Shown: positions 40,458-48,906 of the stretch, piece after piece
How positions within the stretch are numbered: the stretch's first letter is position 1
How the letters are laid out: each line of letters begins with the position of its first letter
Source of the DNA: Actinomycetes bacterium
GTDB lineage: Bacteria > Actinomycetota > Acidimicrobiia > Acidimicrobiales > Bog-793
Direction of reading: 5' to 3'
Assembly (NCBI GenBank): GCA_021796535.1
Contig: JAKABW010000002.1
Coordinates: 1-64,000, forward strand
Length of the DNA: 64,000 bases
The notes under the pieces: model-generated
Databases searched by the model: none
What the model saw: the letters and a program-made list of their open reading frames with translations, nothing else
Told to the model about the DNA's origin: nothing
Program-made: the position numbers and the translations under genes

Positions 40458-41555
40458 TCAAATGACCGAGATGGCCATGCCCTCTTTCCTGAGCATTACC
40501 CTCAAGTCTTGCGGCACGGGGGCGTTGGCAATGGCTTGTTCCGTGTCGATGACTCCTTTTTTCAAAAGATCCAGAAGCGACTGGGCGAAAGACTGCATGC
40601 CGTAGTATTCGCCTTCGTTGACGATTTCCGGGATGACGCTGGTGCGTCCCGGATCGAGGATGCACTGCTGAATTCGACCGTTGACAACCATAATTTCCAG
40701 AGCCGGAACCCTTCCTTTTCCGTCCGCTCTCGGTACCAGGCGTTGGCAAATCGTTCCCCTGAGGGAGCCCGCCAGCGACAGCCTTGCCTGCTGTTGCCGG
40801 TTTTCCGGGAAAAAGTCGATAATTCTGTTGATTGTCTCGACGGAGTCGATCGTGTGTAGGGTTGAGAGTACCAAGTGACCGGTTTCCGCGGCAGTCAAAG
40901 CCGTGGCCACGGTTTCCGGGTCCCTCATTTCTCCGATAAGAATGATATCCGGATCTTCTCTCAGGGATGATCTGAGGGCCGTGATGAAACTTTCCGTGTC
41001 GAAGCCCACCTCACGTTGATTGATGGCGGCCAATTCATCTCTGTGAAGTATTTCTATGGGGTCCTCAATGGTGACGATGTGGCATTCTCGCGTTTTGTTG
41101 ATGTGTCCTATCATGGCACCGAGCGTGGTGGTTTTTCCGGATCCCGTCGGACCGGTCACGAGTACAATACCGTTTTTTTCTTCCGACAATTTTCTGACTA
41201 CCGTCGGCAGACCGAGCTCGTCAAGTGTTTTGGTGCTTGAGTTAACGCGTCTGAATACCATGCCTATGGAGCCGCGCTGGCGGAAAGCGTTAACCCTGAA
41301 ACGTCCCAGATGGGGGACGGAGTAAGCAAAGTCACATTCGTGGTGGGCTTCAAAATTTGCCCAGAGCTTGGCATGCATGATTCCTTGTGCAAGCGGAACC
41401 ATGTCTTCTGCTTGGATGATCGACTCCTGGTTCAGGCGCATCAGATCGCCGTTGATCCTCATCCTGGGAGGAGAACCCACCTTTATGTGAAGGTCGGATC
41501 CCTCCACCTCAATCAGTTGTCCCAGTAATCTGTTCAGTGTGGCTATGTCAAGCAT
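40458..41555 (-). CDS. Second PilT-type ATPase (PilT/PilU-like)
   Basis: A 365-residue protein of normal PilT length: SDLHIKVGSPPRMRINGDLM near the start, Walker A GPTGSGKTTTLGAM at about 137, IVTIEDPIEIL, LIGEMRDPETVATALTAAETG, LVLSTLHTIDSVETINRIID and GMQSFAQSLLDLLKKGVI at the end. It lacks the zinc cysteines of PilB. The usual AIRNLIRE block is replaced by NGRIQQCILDPGRTSVIPEI, so it may be an accessory PilU-like retraction motor beside the longer PilT at 35005-36759. It is transcribed alone, divergent from mraZ. Confidence 0.93.
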   Translation of the reverse strand: MLDIATLNRLLGQLIEVEGSDLHIKVGSPPRMRINGDLMRLNQESIIQAEDMVPLAQGIMHAKLWANFEAHHECDFAYSVPHLGRFRVNAFRQRGSIGMVFRRVNSSTKTLDELGLPTVVRKLSEEKNGIVLVTGPTGSGKTTTLGAMIGHINKTRECHIVTIEDPIEILHRDELAAINQREVGFDTESFITALRSSLREDPDIILIGEMRDPETVATALTAAETGHLVLSTLHTIDSVETINRIIDFFPENRQQQARLSLAGSLRGTICQRLVPRADGKGRVPALEIMVVNGRIQQCILDPGRTSVIPEIVNEGEYYGMQSFAQSLLDLLKKGVIDTEQAIANAPVPQDLRVMLRKEGMAISVI

Positions 41556-41931
41556 TTCCGCCCCTATTTTTAGTGCCGCTTTCTTGGGTTATCGTAACAG
41601 TTTAGACCTATACAGGCAATGAAACAACCCCTTATCGATACAATATCACTACTTTACGCTTGCAAAAGTAATTTTTTATTTTCTGAATTTCCCTTCATAT
41701 AAATGTGATTTTTTCACCGTTTCTGCCCTTCTTATTCCCATATTGAGTTTTTAAGTTTTTTCAACCGATTATCGAAATCTGTGCGGGCGACCCGGATTTT
41801 TGTGTTTTTACAGCCAAGCATCTTGTCCCGGCGGCTTTTCTCACAGTCCTCATATTTACAAGAATACAGTTCAGCTTTCCGTCAATGACAAAATTATCTA
41901 CGGAAAGTATAAATTAAACCCCTCTGAGTGA
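41556..41931. other. Intergenic region between pilT2 and the mraZ promoter
   Basis: About 375 AT-rich bases between two divergent genes. No gene is supported. It should hold the pilT2 promoter, which I cannot place exactly. Confidence 0.45.
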
Positions 41932-41959
41932 TTGACAATAAAATTTTGTGGCATAGAAT
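41932..41959 (+). promoter_or_regulatory. Promoter of the dcw operon
   Basis: A perfect TTGACA at 41932-41937, 16-base spacer and TAGAAT at 41954-41959 (one mismatch to TATAAT), about 70 bases ahead of mraZ. The -10 box lies inside the MraZ-type repeats, as expected for autorepression. Confidence 0.8.
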
Positions 41960-41988
41960 GGAGTGAAGTAGAGAAAAGTGGAGTAAAA
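41949..41988 (+). promoter_or_regulatory. MraZ-type operator, four 10-bp direct repeats
   Basis: Four units in strict 10-bp phase: TGGCATAGAA, TGGAGTGAAG, TAGAGAAAAG, TGGAGTAAAA. E. coli MraZ binds TGGGN repeats separated by five bases upstream of its own gene; the spacing here is the same with TGGAG as the core. The repeats cover the -10 box and the transcription start, so MraZ would block the dcw promoter. Confidence 0.75.
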
Positions 41989-42028
41989 TATCAAAAATTC
42001 TTATGAATTTTGAGAAAGGGGGTAAGCG

Positions 42029-42442
42029 TTGCCGGAGAGTGTGCAATTCCTTGGTCGATATGACCACTGTCTGGATGCGAAAAGCAGGCTTATCCTCCCC
42101 GCTAAGCTCCGGCCGATGTTTGGCAATATAGCCTTTTTGACACGCCACCACGAATTTTGTATAGCGGTTTGGCGTGAAGAAGAATTTAAAGCCGAATTGG
42201 AAAAAAAGCAGAGTCTTCTCTCGCAGGATGCCGGAGCCAGAAATTTGGTCCGTGCTTGGTCCGCATCGGTAGTCGAACAAGATATCGACAAGCAATGGCG
42301 GGTTCTGATTCCACAGGAACTGCGTAAATATGCGCGTTTGCAAAACGAATTAATAGTCGTGGGGGTTATTGACCATGTCGAGATATGGTCTCCCGAATTA
42401 TGGCAGGAACAAGTCGGAGTTTTGGAAGAGCAAGTGCTATGA
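42029..42442 (+). CDS. mraZ: Transcriptional regulator MraZ
   Basis: A 137-residue protein with two SpoVT/AbrB-like half domains: FLGRYDHCLDAKSRLILPAK at about 7-26 and VVEQDIDKQWRVLIPQELRK at about 80-99, each with the D-x-x-x-R-x-x-(I/L)P DNA-contact motif. MraZ binds repeats at its own promoter and controls the division and cell wall cluster. TTG at 42029 is the preferred start because AAGGGGG sits six bases upstream; GTG at 42041 in the same frame would give the more usual short N-terminus but has poor spacing. First gene of the dcw cluster. Confidence 0.93.
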   Translation: MPESVQFLGRYDHCLDAKSRLILPAKLRPMFGNIAFLTRHHEFCIAVWREEEFKAELEKKQSLLSQDAGARNLVRAWSASVVEQDIDKQWRVLIPQELRKYARLQNELIVVGVIDHVEIWSPELWQEQVGVLEEQVL

Positions 42443-42545
42443 TTCGACCCCTTTTCCCTTGTTGCGTGTACGCGAGGACGTCCGATCAAAGGATGCCCCT
42501 TTGTCTTTTCGGACCAGTCCTCTTATGTCGGATCGGGCGGGCATC

Positions 42546-43532
42546 ATGGGCGTAGATATTTTGCATATTCCCGTAATGGCAAAAGAGGTAATCGAGTTTT
42601 TGCCGCCTGTCACGGAGGGAATTTTTATTGACGCAACGGTCGGGTTCGGAGGGCACGCAAAAGAAATTCTCTCCGAATATCCACGGGTTGTTTTGGTCGG
42701 CATCGACAGGGATCCGGAAGCCGTCACAACGGCGACGGAGAATTTGCGTGGGTTCCAAAACAGGGCAATCGTCCTGCACGGGCGTTACGACGAAGAGGGC
42801 ATATTCGAAAAAGCAATTGTCTCGGCAAATGAAATCGCCGGAAGACCGGGAAAGGCTCCGGAGGTAATGGCGGTTCTTTTTGACTTGGGTGTGAACTCGT
42901 ATCAATTGGACGAAGCGGGCAGAGGATTTTCTTACATGAAATCAGGCTCTCTTGACATGCGTATGGATACTTCAAAAGGAGAGACGGCTTCTGAATTTTT
43001 ACAGAAAGTCTCGTTTGAGGACCTGAAAGCCTTGCTCTATGCCAACGGGGAATACAAATATGCCGGGAAACTGGCAAAAGAAATTATTGCCTGCAGGCCT
43101 GTAAAAACCACGGAGGAGCTCAGTCAAATCGTGGAGGCTTCCATTCCCAAATCCATGAGAAGGCGCGGTCATCCCGCCAAGAGAGTTTTTCAGGCCCTCA
43201 GAATCGCCGTCAACGAAGAAATAGTTTTTTTGGCCGACGCCGTGGCAAGAGCGTTCGAGGTTTTGGCAACCGGCGGAAGGCTGCTTGTGCTCAGTTATCA
43301 CTCCGGCGAGGACAGGATCATTAAAACCAGTTTCAATTTGCTTGCCGACGGAGGATGCAAATGCCCGAAGAGTCTTCCCTGTCGTTGCGGAGCGGTTATA
43401 AAAGGAAAGCTTCTGACAAGAAGGTCTCTGACACCCGGCAAGGAAGAGATTGATCGCAACTCCCGTGCCGCGAGTGCCCGATTTAGGGCAATTGAAAAAA
43501 TACAACCCATCTATCTGAAGGACTTGCCATGA
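42546..43532 (+). CDS. rsmH: 16S rRNA (cytosine-1402-N4)-methyltransferase
   Basis: A SAM-dependent enzyme that methylates C1402 in the ribosomal P site. The start HIPVMAKEVIEFL leads into the SAM site FIDATVGFGGHAKEIL, then LVGIDRDPEA, VLFDLGVNSYQLDEAGRGFS, LDMRMDTSKGETA and, near the end, RLLVLSYHSGEDRI, all as in MraW/RsmH. Two cysteine pairs occur near the end in GGCKCPKSLPCRCG. The length of 328 residues is normal. ATG 42546 is chosen close to the conserved N-terminus; ATG 42525 is possible. The frame is open further upstream within mraZ, which is not meaningful. Confidence 0.94.
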   Translation: MGVDILHIPVMAKEVIEFLPPVTEGIFIDATVGFGGHAKEILSEYPRVVLVGIDRDPEAVTTATENLRGFQNRAIVLHGRYDEEGIFEKAIVSANEIAGRPGKAPEVMAVLFDLGVNSYQLDEAGRGFSYMKSGSLDMRMDTSKGETASEFLQKVSFEDLKALLYANGEYKYAGKLAKEIIACRPVKTTEELSQIVEASIPKSMRRRGHPAKRVFQALRIAVNEEIVFLADAVARAFEVLATGGRLLVLSYHSGEDRIIKTSFNLLADGGCKCPKSLPCRCGAVIKGKLLTRRSLTPGKEEIDRNSRAASARFRAIEKIQPIYLKDLP

Positions 43533-44017
43533 ACTCTTACGCTCGGGACAATACGGTCAAATATCCTCTCCCGAAGGAGCTCAAATCTCCGAAAGCGGGC
43601 AAAGCGCGGATCGCATCCGTGGGGAAAGAGGAAATCAGACTCCGTGAAGCCATTTCCAAATCAAGGAAGTTGTTTGTCGCCTCTCTTGTTTTGGTGGTTT
43701 TTTCGATGTCTTGCGTCATAGCTTTCAATGCGCTGGTTTCCTCCAGACAGATACAGCTTGACATGGCGCAACAACAATTGGGCAAAGCGGTTATCGTCAA
43801 TCAAAACCTCAACACCGAAAAAGCCGTTTTGAACTCTCCGGCGAGGATCGTAAAGCTGGCCCAAAACCAACTGAAAATGTCTGACCCGACGGCTAAGGCA
43901 TCTTTGCGGGCCGTCAATCCGTACCTGGGAGCCGTGCGTGCGCTTCCCAAAAGCGCGGTTCCCGCGCAAAAGCAAAAAGCAGTCAAAACTAAAAAATCAA
44001 AACTAAAGAAATCGTAA
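43529..44017 (+). CDS. ftsL: FtsL-like divisome protein
   Basis: A 162-residue single-pass protein in the usual ftsL position between rsmH and ftsI. It has a basic cytoplasmic part of about 45 residues, a membrane helix at about 48-70 (KLFVASLVLVVFSMSCVIAF), then a coiled-coil stretch with RQIQLDMAQQQLGKAVIV and LNTEKAVLNSPARIVKLAQN, whose last part is the FtsL/DivIC 'SP..I...A...L.M' pattern. It would bridge FtsQ and the FtsW-FtsI synthase. The tail is rich in Lys and Ala. ATG overlaps the rsmH stop by four bases. Confidence 0.8.
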   Translation: MNSYARDNTVKYPLPKELKSPKAGKARIASVGKEEIRLREAISKSRKLFVASLVLVVFSMSCVIAFNALVSSRQIQLDMAQQQLGKAVIVNQNLNTEKAVLNSPARIVKLAQNQLKMSDPTAKASLRAVNPYLGAVRALPKSAVPAQKQKAVKTKKSKLKKS

Positions 44018-44108
44018 GCGGAGGAAAAATCGTGTCGCATTATTTCGGTTCCGGGGCAAAGTATGGCTTTTATCACCCGTCTTTTGTGACCGCAACCGAC
44101 GGGAGGGC

Positions 44109-46142
44109 ATGAGTGAAAACATCCCGAAAAGCCGGAGAAGACCGGAATATGCCAAGATCCCGCCGCATGCAAAAAGCAGTTGCCGCTTGCGGGGGGAGAA
44201 CAGACACGGTTCGTCAATTCGCAAACGCCGGAGCGGTGAGTCGGTGAAAAGAACGGTGCCGTCGGAAACAGGTTACAAAAGACCCGTCAGACAGTCTGAT
44301 TACCGGAGTCGAACCGGTGTTTTGTCGTCGGCGGGAAGTCCCAAAGACAGGCCCGGTCAAACGCGATCCGGAAATGGTCGTATCCCAAAACGGGCATTCG
44401 GGGAATCCAGGATTGTCAGATTCAGAGTCCTTATTTTGCTTACCTCTGTTTTGCTTGCTGCCATCTTTGCCCAATTGGTGGTGGAACAAATTGTAAGCTC
44501 TTCTTCTTATGACGTAAAAATTGCCAGTGAAATTGGCTCCAGCAGCGCAGTGCAGGCTTCAAGGGGTACGATTTATGACAGAAACGGCAATATTTTATTT
44601 ACGTCTGTGCAGTCGGAAGACGTTTACAGCGAGGACTACGCGACTTTTTCGGCATCCTCAGAAGCGGCGGAACTGTCTCCCGTTTTGAAAAAGTCCAAGT
44701 CGGTATTGATGAAAGAATTGCACGAGCCGTCCGGCTACGTCCTGCTTGCCAAAAACATCAGTTTGGGTTTGGAGCAAAAAATCTCCTCGCTGGGCTTTCC
44801 CAACATCTATTTTGAGCCCGGTCAGGTGTATGAAAATCCTTCCGGAAATCTGGTCCAGCCTTTGTTGGGCGGCGTCAGCAATTCCGGTGCCGGAAACGCC
44901 GGTCTGCAGTATCTTTACAATTCTTTTCTTGCGGGGCACAACGGTCGGGTTGCCGACCAACAGCTTGGCCCGGGTATGGTGCTCCCGAACACTTCCAAAC
45001 TGATATCGAAGCCGCGGGACGGGAAATCGCTCGTCTTGTCTTTGGATGCAAACTTGCAGGAAAAAGTAACGGCGGATCTTTCCAAGCAAATATTGGCCAC
45101 TCACGCCACGAGCGCGGTGGCCATATTCAGTGACGTCAAAACGGGGGCCATTCTCGCGATGGTCAGTCTGGTAAGAACCAAGAAAAACGTTGTCGAGCCG
45201 GCTCCCTCCAATCTGGCTCTGACATCGGTTTACGAGCCCGGTTCGGTAATGAAAATAGCTACCTTCTCCTTTGCCCTGAAAGACCATATAGTTACTCCCA
45301 ATACGACGCTTTCGGTGCCTTATTCGATACAGATCGGCGGCTATACGTTTCAGGATGCCGAATACCACCCGACTCAACTTATGCCCGCCAAAGAAATTCT
45401 GGCTCAGTCTTCCAACGTGGGCACCATCAAAATCGCCTCCATGCTCGGCCCGGACAGGTTGTATCAGGCGATGAAAGCTCTCGGTTTCGGACAGTATACC
45501 GGTCTGAACTGGCCGGGGGAGTCTCCGGGCATATTGGGCTCTCCGGCTACCTGGTACGGTTCGGATCTGGGTTCCCTCCCGATCGGCCTCGGCGAAGCCG
45601 TTACCCCCATGCAGCTGTTGGACGCTTACAATACCGTGGCCGACGGCGGAGTTTTTCGGTCTCCGCATATTCTGGACGGCGTGGTGAACGGGAAACACAT
45701 CAGCTATCTTCCGGTCCCCAAAGGGAAGAGGGTGATGCCGAAATCGGTTGCCGCCACTCTTACAAAAATGTTTGAAGGGGTTATTCAAAACGGTACCGGC
45801 ATAGCCGGTTGTGTGCCTGGTTATCTCGTTGCCGGCAAAACCGGAACGGCTCAGGTTCCCTCCAAGACTTCCGCCGGTTATATCACCGGTGACTGGAATG
45901 CGACTTTCGTGGGTTATGCCCCAGCGCAAAATCCGGTGATTTCGGGCATGGTATTGATGCATCATTCCAATCCGATTTATGGCGGAGCGGCTTCCGCTCC
46001 CGTATTTTCCGAAGTCATGCGCTATGCGTTAGCTCATTACAACATCAGGCCACCCAAAGGCAGCAGCGGACCGGGACAGGGTCTTTGTTCGCCTGAGGGG
46101 GCAATACTTGCCAGAGCATCCGGATTGGCACTCGGACAATGA
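44109..46142 (+). CDS. ftsI: Penicillin-binding protein 3 / FtsI transpeptidase
   Basis: A 677-residue class B penicillin-binding protein that cross-links septal peptidoglycan. A long Arg/Ser/Pro-rich cytoplasmic N-terminus of about 100 residues precedes a membrane helix at about 105-125 (RVLILLTSVLLAAIFAQLVV). The dimerisation region starts with ASRGTIYDRNGNILFTSV. Catalytic motifs are SVMK at about 379 in YEPGSVMKIA, SSN in LAQSSNVGT near 433, and KTGT at about 577. Long basic cytoplasmic tails are common in actinobacterial FtsI. GGGAGG precedes the ATG but only two bases away, so the exact start is less certain. It overlaps murE by four bases. Confidence 0.94.
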   Translation: MSENIPKSRRRPEYAKIPPHAKSSCRLRGENRHGSSIRKRRSGESVKRTVPSETGYKRPVRQSDYRSRTGVLSSAGSPKDRPGQTRSGNGRIPKRAFGESRIVRFRVLILLTSVLLAAIFAQLVVEQIVSSSSYDVKIASEIGSSSAVQASRGTIYDRNGNILFTSVQSEDVYSEDYATFSASSEAAELSPVLKKSKSVLMKELHEPSGYVLLAKNISLGLEQKISSLGFPNIYFEPGQVYENPSGNLVQPLLGGVSNSGAGNAGLQYLYNSFLAGHNGRVADQQLGPGMVLPNTSKLISKPRDGKSLVLSLDANLQEKVTADLSKQILATHATSAVAIFSDVKTGAILAMVSLVRTKKNVVEPAPSNLALTSVYEPGSVMKIATFSFALKDHIVTPNTTLSVPYSIQIGGYTFQDAEYHPTQLMPAKEILAQSSNVGTIKIASMLGPDRLYQAMKALGFGQYTGLNWPGESPGILGSPATWYGSDLGSLPIGLGEAVTPMQLLDAYNTVADGGVFRSPHILDGVVNGKHISYLPVPKGKRVMPKSVAATLTKMFEGVIQNGTGIAGCVPGYLVAGKTGTAQVPSKTSAGYITGDWNATFVGYAPAQNPVISGMVLMHHSNPIYGGAASAPVFSEVMRYALAHYNIRPPKGSSGPGQGLCSPEGAILARASGLALGQ

Positions 46143-47869
46143 CTATTGTTACTGTCGGGAATGTTATCAGATCGAAAAAGGATTTGATTGCTCTGGCGAA
46201 AAAGGCTGAGGCGGGTAAGACGATGGAATTGGAAGCTTTAATACAAAAAATCGATCATCTGGCCGTTCTCGGGGACGCAAAGAAAGCAGAGATTACGTCG
46301 ATAGTTTGGCATCACAAAGAAGTTGTGCTCGGCTCTCTCTATTGTTGTTTGCCCGGAACGCGTTTTAACGGTCACGATTTTGCGACTCTCGCCATGTCCA
46401 GAGGGGCGGTTGCTTTTATATGCGAACACTCCGTACTGCCCGCCATTTCTTCCGGCGGGAAAAACTCCGGAGCGGCCATGTATCCGACAGATTTTGCCGG
46501 AGAAGATACCGAGGGTAATTCCGTGGGTGTCCTCTCAGCGGGCGAATCGGCGGCTTTGCCGGTAGTGCAAATTATAGTGGAGAGGGGCAAAGCCAGAATC
46601 GCCATGGCCCAGGCTGCCTGCGCGTTTTACAATAACCCTTCGCAGGCCATGCTGACGATAGGGGTTACCGGTACGAACGGCAAAACCACCACGACTTTTA
46701 TATTAAAGTCCATTCTGGAAGCGGCAGGCATTCCCACGGGGGTGATAGGCACCCTGGACGGCGCAAGAACGACTCCGGAATCGCCGGAATTGCAAAAAGC
46801 TTTGGCGGCTTACAAAGAAGCCGGCTATAAAGCCTGTGTCCTGGAAGTCACCTCTCATGCCTTGGCTCAAAACAGGGTCTACGGCATGAGCTTTGACGTA
46901 GCGGTGTTTACTAATCTCAGCCAGGACCATCTGGACTATCACGGGTCTATGGAAGACTACTTCCGGGCCAAAGCCAAATTGTTTTCGAGCAATCTGTCGA
47001 AAGTGGGTGTGGTCAACGCGGATGACCCCTACGGAAGGCAGCTGATGGAATCGGCCGACATAGAGACGGTTCCCTACAGCATCACCGACGCCAGGGAATT
47101 GGAGATAGGCCCGGCCATAACGACGTTTGTTTTTGACGGTTACAGGGTCCGCCTGGCATTGGGCGGGGTATTCAACGTGGAAAACGCCCTCGCCGCCGCC
47201 AGCGCCGCAAAAGTCATGGGCATTTCCACAAAAGACATCGTGGCCGGCATTTCCGCCGCATATGCCGTTCCCGGCAGATTCGAACAAATAGAGGCGGACA
47301 ACGGGGTAAGGATAGTCGTGGACTTTGCCCATACTCCGGATGCCCTGCAAAAAGTTTTGAACGCCGCCGGGGCCACCTTGGAAGGTCCGGAAGCCGTGCT
47401 GACGGTGGTCTTCGGTTGCGGGGGAGACAGGGATAAAGGAAAGCGCCCCATCATGGGACAGATAGCCTCCATGTTTGCCGACAGAATCATTTTGACTTCG
47501 GACAATCCGAGGTCGGAAGACCCGGCGGCCATCATCGATCAGATCTTGGCGGGCATCAACCCTTCTTCCAAAGTCGAGCTGTTGGTGGAGCCGGACAGAA
47601 AAAAAGCCATAAGTCTGGCTCTTCAGACCTCCAAACCGGGCGATCTGATACTTATCGCCGGCAAAGGACACGAGTCCACGCAACAAGTGGGCGACGAAGT
47701 GTTTCCCTGTGACGACAGGAAAACGGTCAGCGAATTTTTGGCCATGACGTCCGATCCGTTTGCCGAACCCGTTATATGGCCAAGCAGCACCGTTTCATCC
47801 GGACGTCAGCAAAAAGAGTATTTCCGCGATTTTGCGGATGACTCAGAACAGAAAGAACAGAACCGATGA
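46139..47869 (+). CDS. murE: UDP-MurNAc-tripeptide synthetase MurE
   Basis: A 576-residue Mur ligase that adds the third amino acid of the peptidoglycan stem. Motifs: GSLYCCLPGTRFNGHDF in the N-terminal domain, P-loop GVTGTNGKTTTT at 176-187, LEVTSHALAQNRV, FTNLSQDHLDYHGSMEDYF, PGRFEQIE and VDFAHTPDALQKVL, then DNPRSEDP at 455-462. The DNPR motif is the one found in enzymes that add meso-diaminopimelate. ATG 46139 overlaps the ftsI stop (ATGA); a later ATG at 46223 (MELEALI) is closer to the usual MurE start. It overlaps mraY by four bases, with no murF between. Confidence 0.95.
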   Translation: MTIVTVGNVIRSKKDLIALAKKAEAGKTMELEALIQKIDHLAVLGDAKKAEITSIVWHHKEVVLGSLYCCLPGTRFNGHDFATLAMSRGAVAFICEHSVLPAISSGGKNSGAAMYPTDFAGEDTEGNSVGVLSAGESAALPVVQIIVERGKARIAMAQAACAFYNNPSQAMLTIGVTGTNGKTTTTFILKSILEAAGIPTGVIGTLDGARTTPESPELQKALAAYKEAGYKACVLEVTSHALAQNRVYGMSFDVAVFTNLSQDHLDYHGSMEDYFRAKAKLFSSNLSKVGVVNADDPYGRQLMESADIETVPYSITDARELEIGPAITTFVFDGYRVRLALGGVFNVENALAAASAAKVMGISTKDIVAGISAAYAVPGRFEQIEADNGVRIVVDFAHTPDALQKVLNAAGATLEGPEAVLTVVFGCGGDRDKGKRPIMGQIASMFADRIILTSDNPRSEDPAAIIDQILAGINPSSKVELLVEPDRKKAISLALQTSKPGDLILIAGKGHESTQQVGDEVFPCDDRKTVSEFLAMTSDPFAEPVIWPSSTVSSGRQQKEYFRDFADDSEQKEQNR

Positions 47870-48906
47870 TAGCCATCTTTACAGCCGGCGGAATTTCCAT
47901 ACTGATTTCTTCTTTCGGAACCCCCATCTTTCTCCGTTTTTTGAAAAGCAGACGGATAGGGCAGCAGATCAGAGAAGACGGTCCGGCAGGCCATGCCATC
48001 AAAGCCGGCACGCCGACCATGGGCGGAATTATGATGATCGTTGCCGCGGTGGCCGGGTATTTGCTCAGTCATATCGGAACGGGGGCCGAGTTCACAAGAC
48101 AGGGATTTTTGGTGATTTGCGCCGTGGTTGCTTCCGGTCTGATAGGTCTCACGGACGACTTCATTAAGGTGAGCAGAAAGCGCAGTCTCGGTCTGAACAA
48201 AAAAGCAAAAATATTTTTACAAATTTTGGTGGGTTTGGGTTTTTCTCTGGCGGCCACCTATTACGCCCACGGAGTCAGGACCCTTGCTTTTACCAGATTT
48301 GATTTGCCGGCCATCGGTTTGCCGGTCGTGGCTTGGACGTTATGGGGTACATTCGTAATCGTTTCCGAATCAAACGCGGTAAATTTGACGGATGGGCTGG
48401 ACGGTTTGGCGGCGGGATCTTCCGCTTTTGCTTTTACCGGGCTGGCCCTGATCGGCTATTGGCTTTCGCGCCACTATTCAATATACAGAGTGCCCATTCC
48501 TCACGCCATTGATATGTCCATTGTGGCGGCTTCTCTGGCGGGTTCCTGCGTCGGTTTTTTGTGGTGGAACGCCGCACCCGCCAGAATATTCATGGGAGAC
48601 ACCGGTTCGCTGGCCATCGGAACCGGACTTGCCTGCCTGGCTTTGCAAACCAATACGGCACTGTTGTTGCCCATCATGGGAGGCCTCTTTTTGATTGTCA
48701 CCTTATCCGTGGTGATACAGGTGGTCGCGTACCGGGGCTTTGGCAAACGTGTTTTTCGTATGGCGCCTCTGCATCATCATTTTGAGTTGGCGGGATGGCC
48801 GGAAACTACCGTCATAGTACGTTTTTGGATTATTTCGGCTCTGTTTACGGGTATGGCTTTGGGTGCGTTTTATGCCGATTATCTGAGTGTAAGGGTGTTG
48901 CACTGA
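47866..48906 (+). CDS. mraY: Phospho-MurNAc-pentapeptide transferase MraY
   Basis: A 346-residue, ten-helix membrane enzyme that makes lipid I from UDP-MurNAc-pentapeptide and undecaprenyl phosphate. Characteristic blocks are HAIKAGTPTMGGIMMI at about 45-60, LIGLTDDFIKVSRKRSLGLN with the two catalytic-site aspartates, SNAVNLTDGLDGLA with the nucleophile region, RIFMGDTGSLAIG, and MAPLHHHFELAGWPETTVIV near the C-terminus. Length is normal. The ATG overlaps the murE stop by four bases and the TGA overlaps the ftsW ATG (TGATG). Confidence 0.97.
   Translation: MIAIFTAGGISILISSFGTPIFLRFLKSRRIGQQIREDGPAGHAIKAGTPTMGGIMMIVAAVAGYLLSHIGTGAEFTRQGFLVICAVVASGLIGLTDDFIKVSRKRSLGLNKKAKIFLQILVGLGFSLAATYYAHGVRTLAFTRFDLPAIGLPVVAWTLWGTFVIVSESNAVNLTDGLDGLAAGSSAFAFTGLALIGYWLSRHYSIYRVPIPHAIDMSIVAASLAGSCVGFLWWNAAPARIFMGDTGSLAIGTGLACLALQTNTALLLPIMGGLFLIVTLSVVIQVVAYRGFGKRVFRMAPLHHHFELAGWPETTVIVRFWIISALFTGMALGAFYADYLSVRVLH

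Noticed and set aside
44658..45965. 435-codon minus-strand frame inside ftsI
   Set aside because: Antisense to the catalytic domain of FtsI with all three motifs present; composition (His/Arg/Gly-rich) is typical of a shadow frame.
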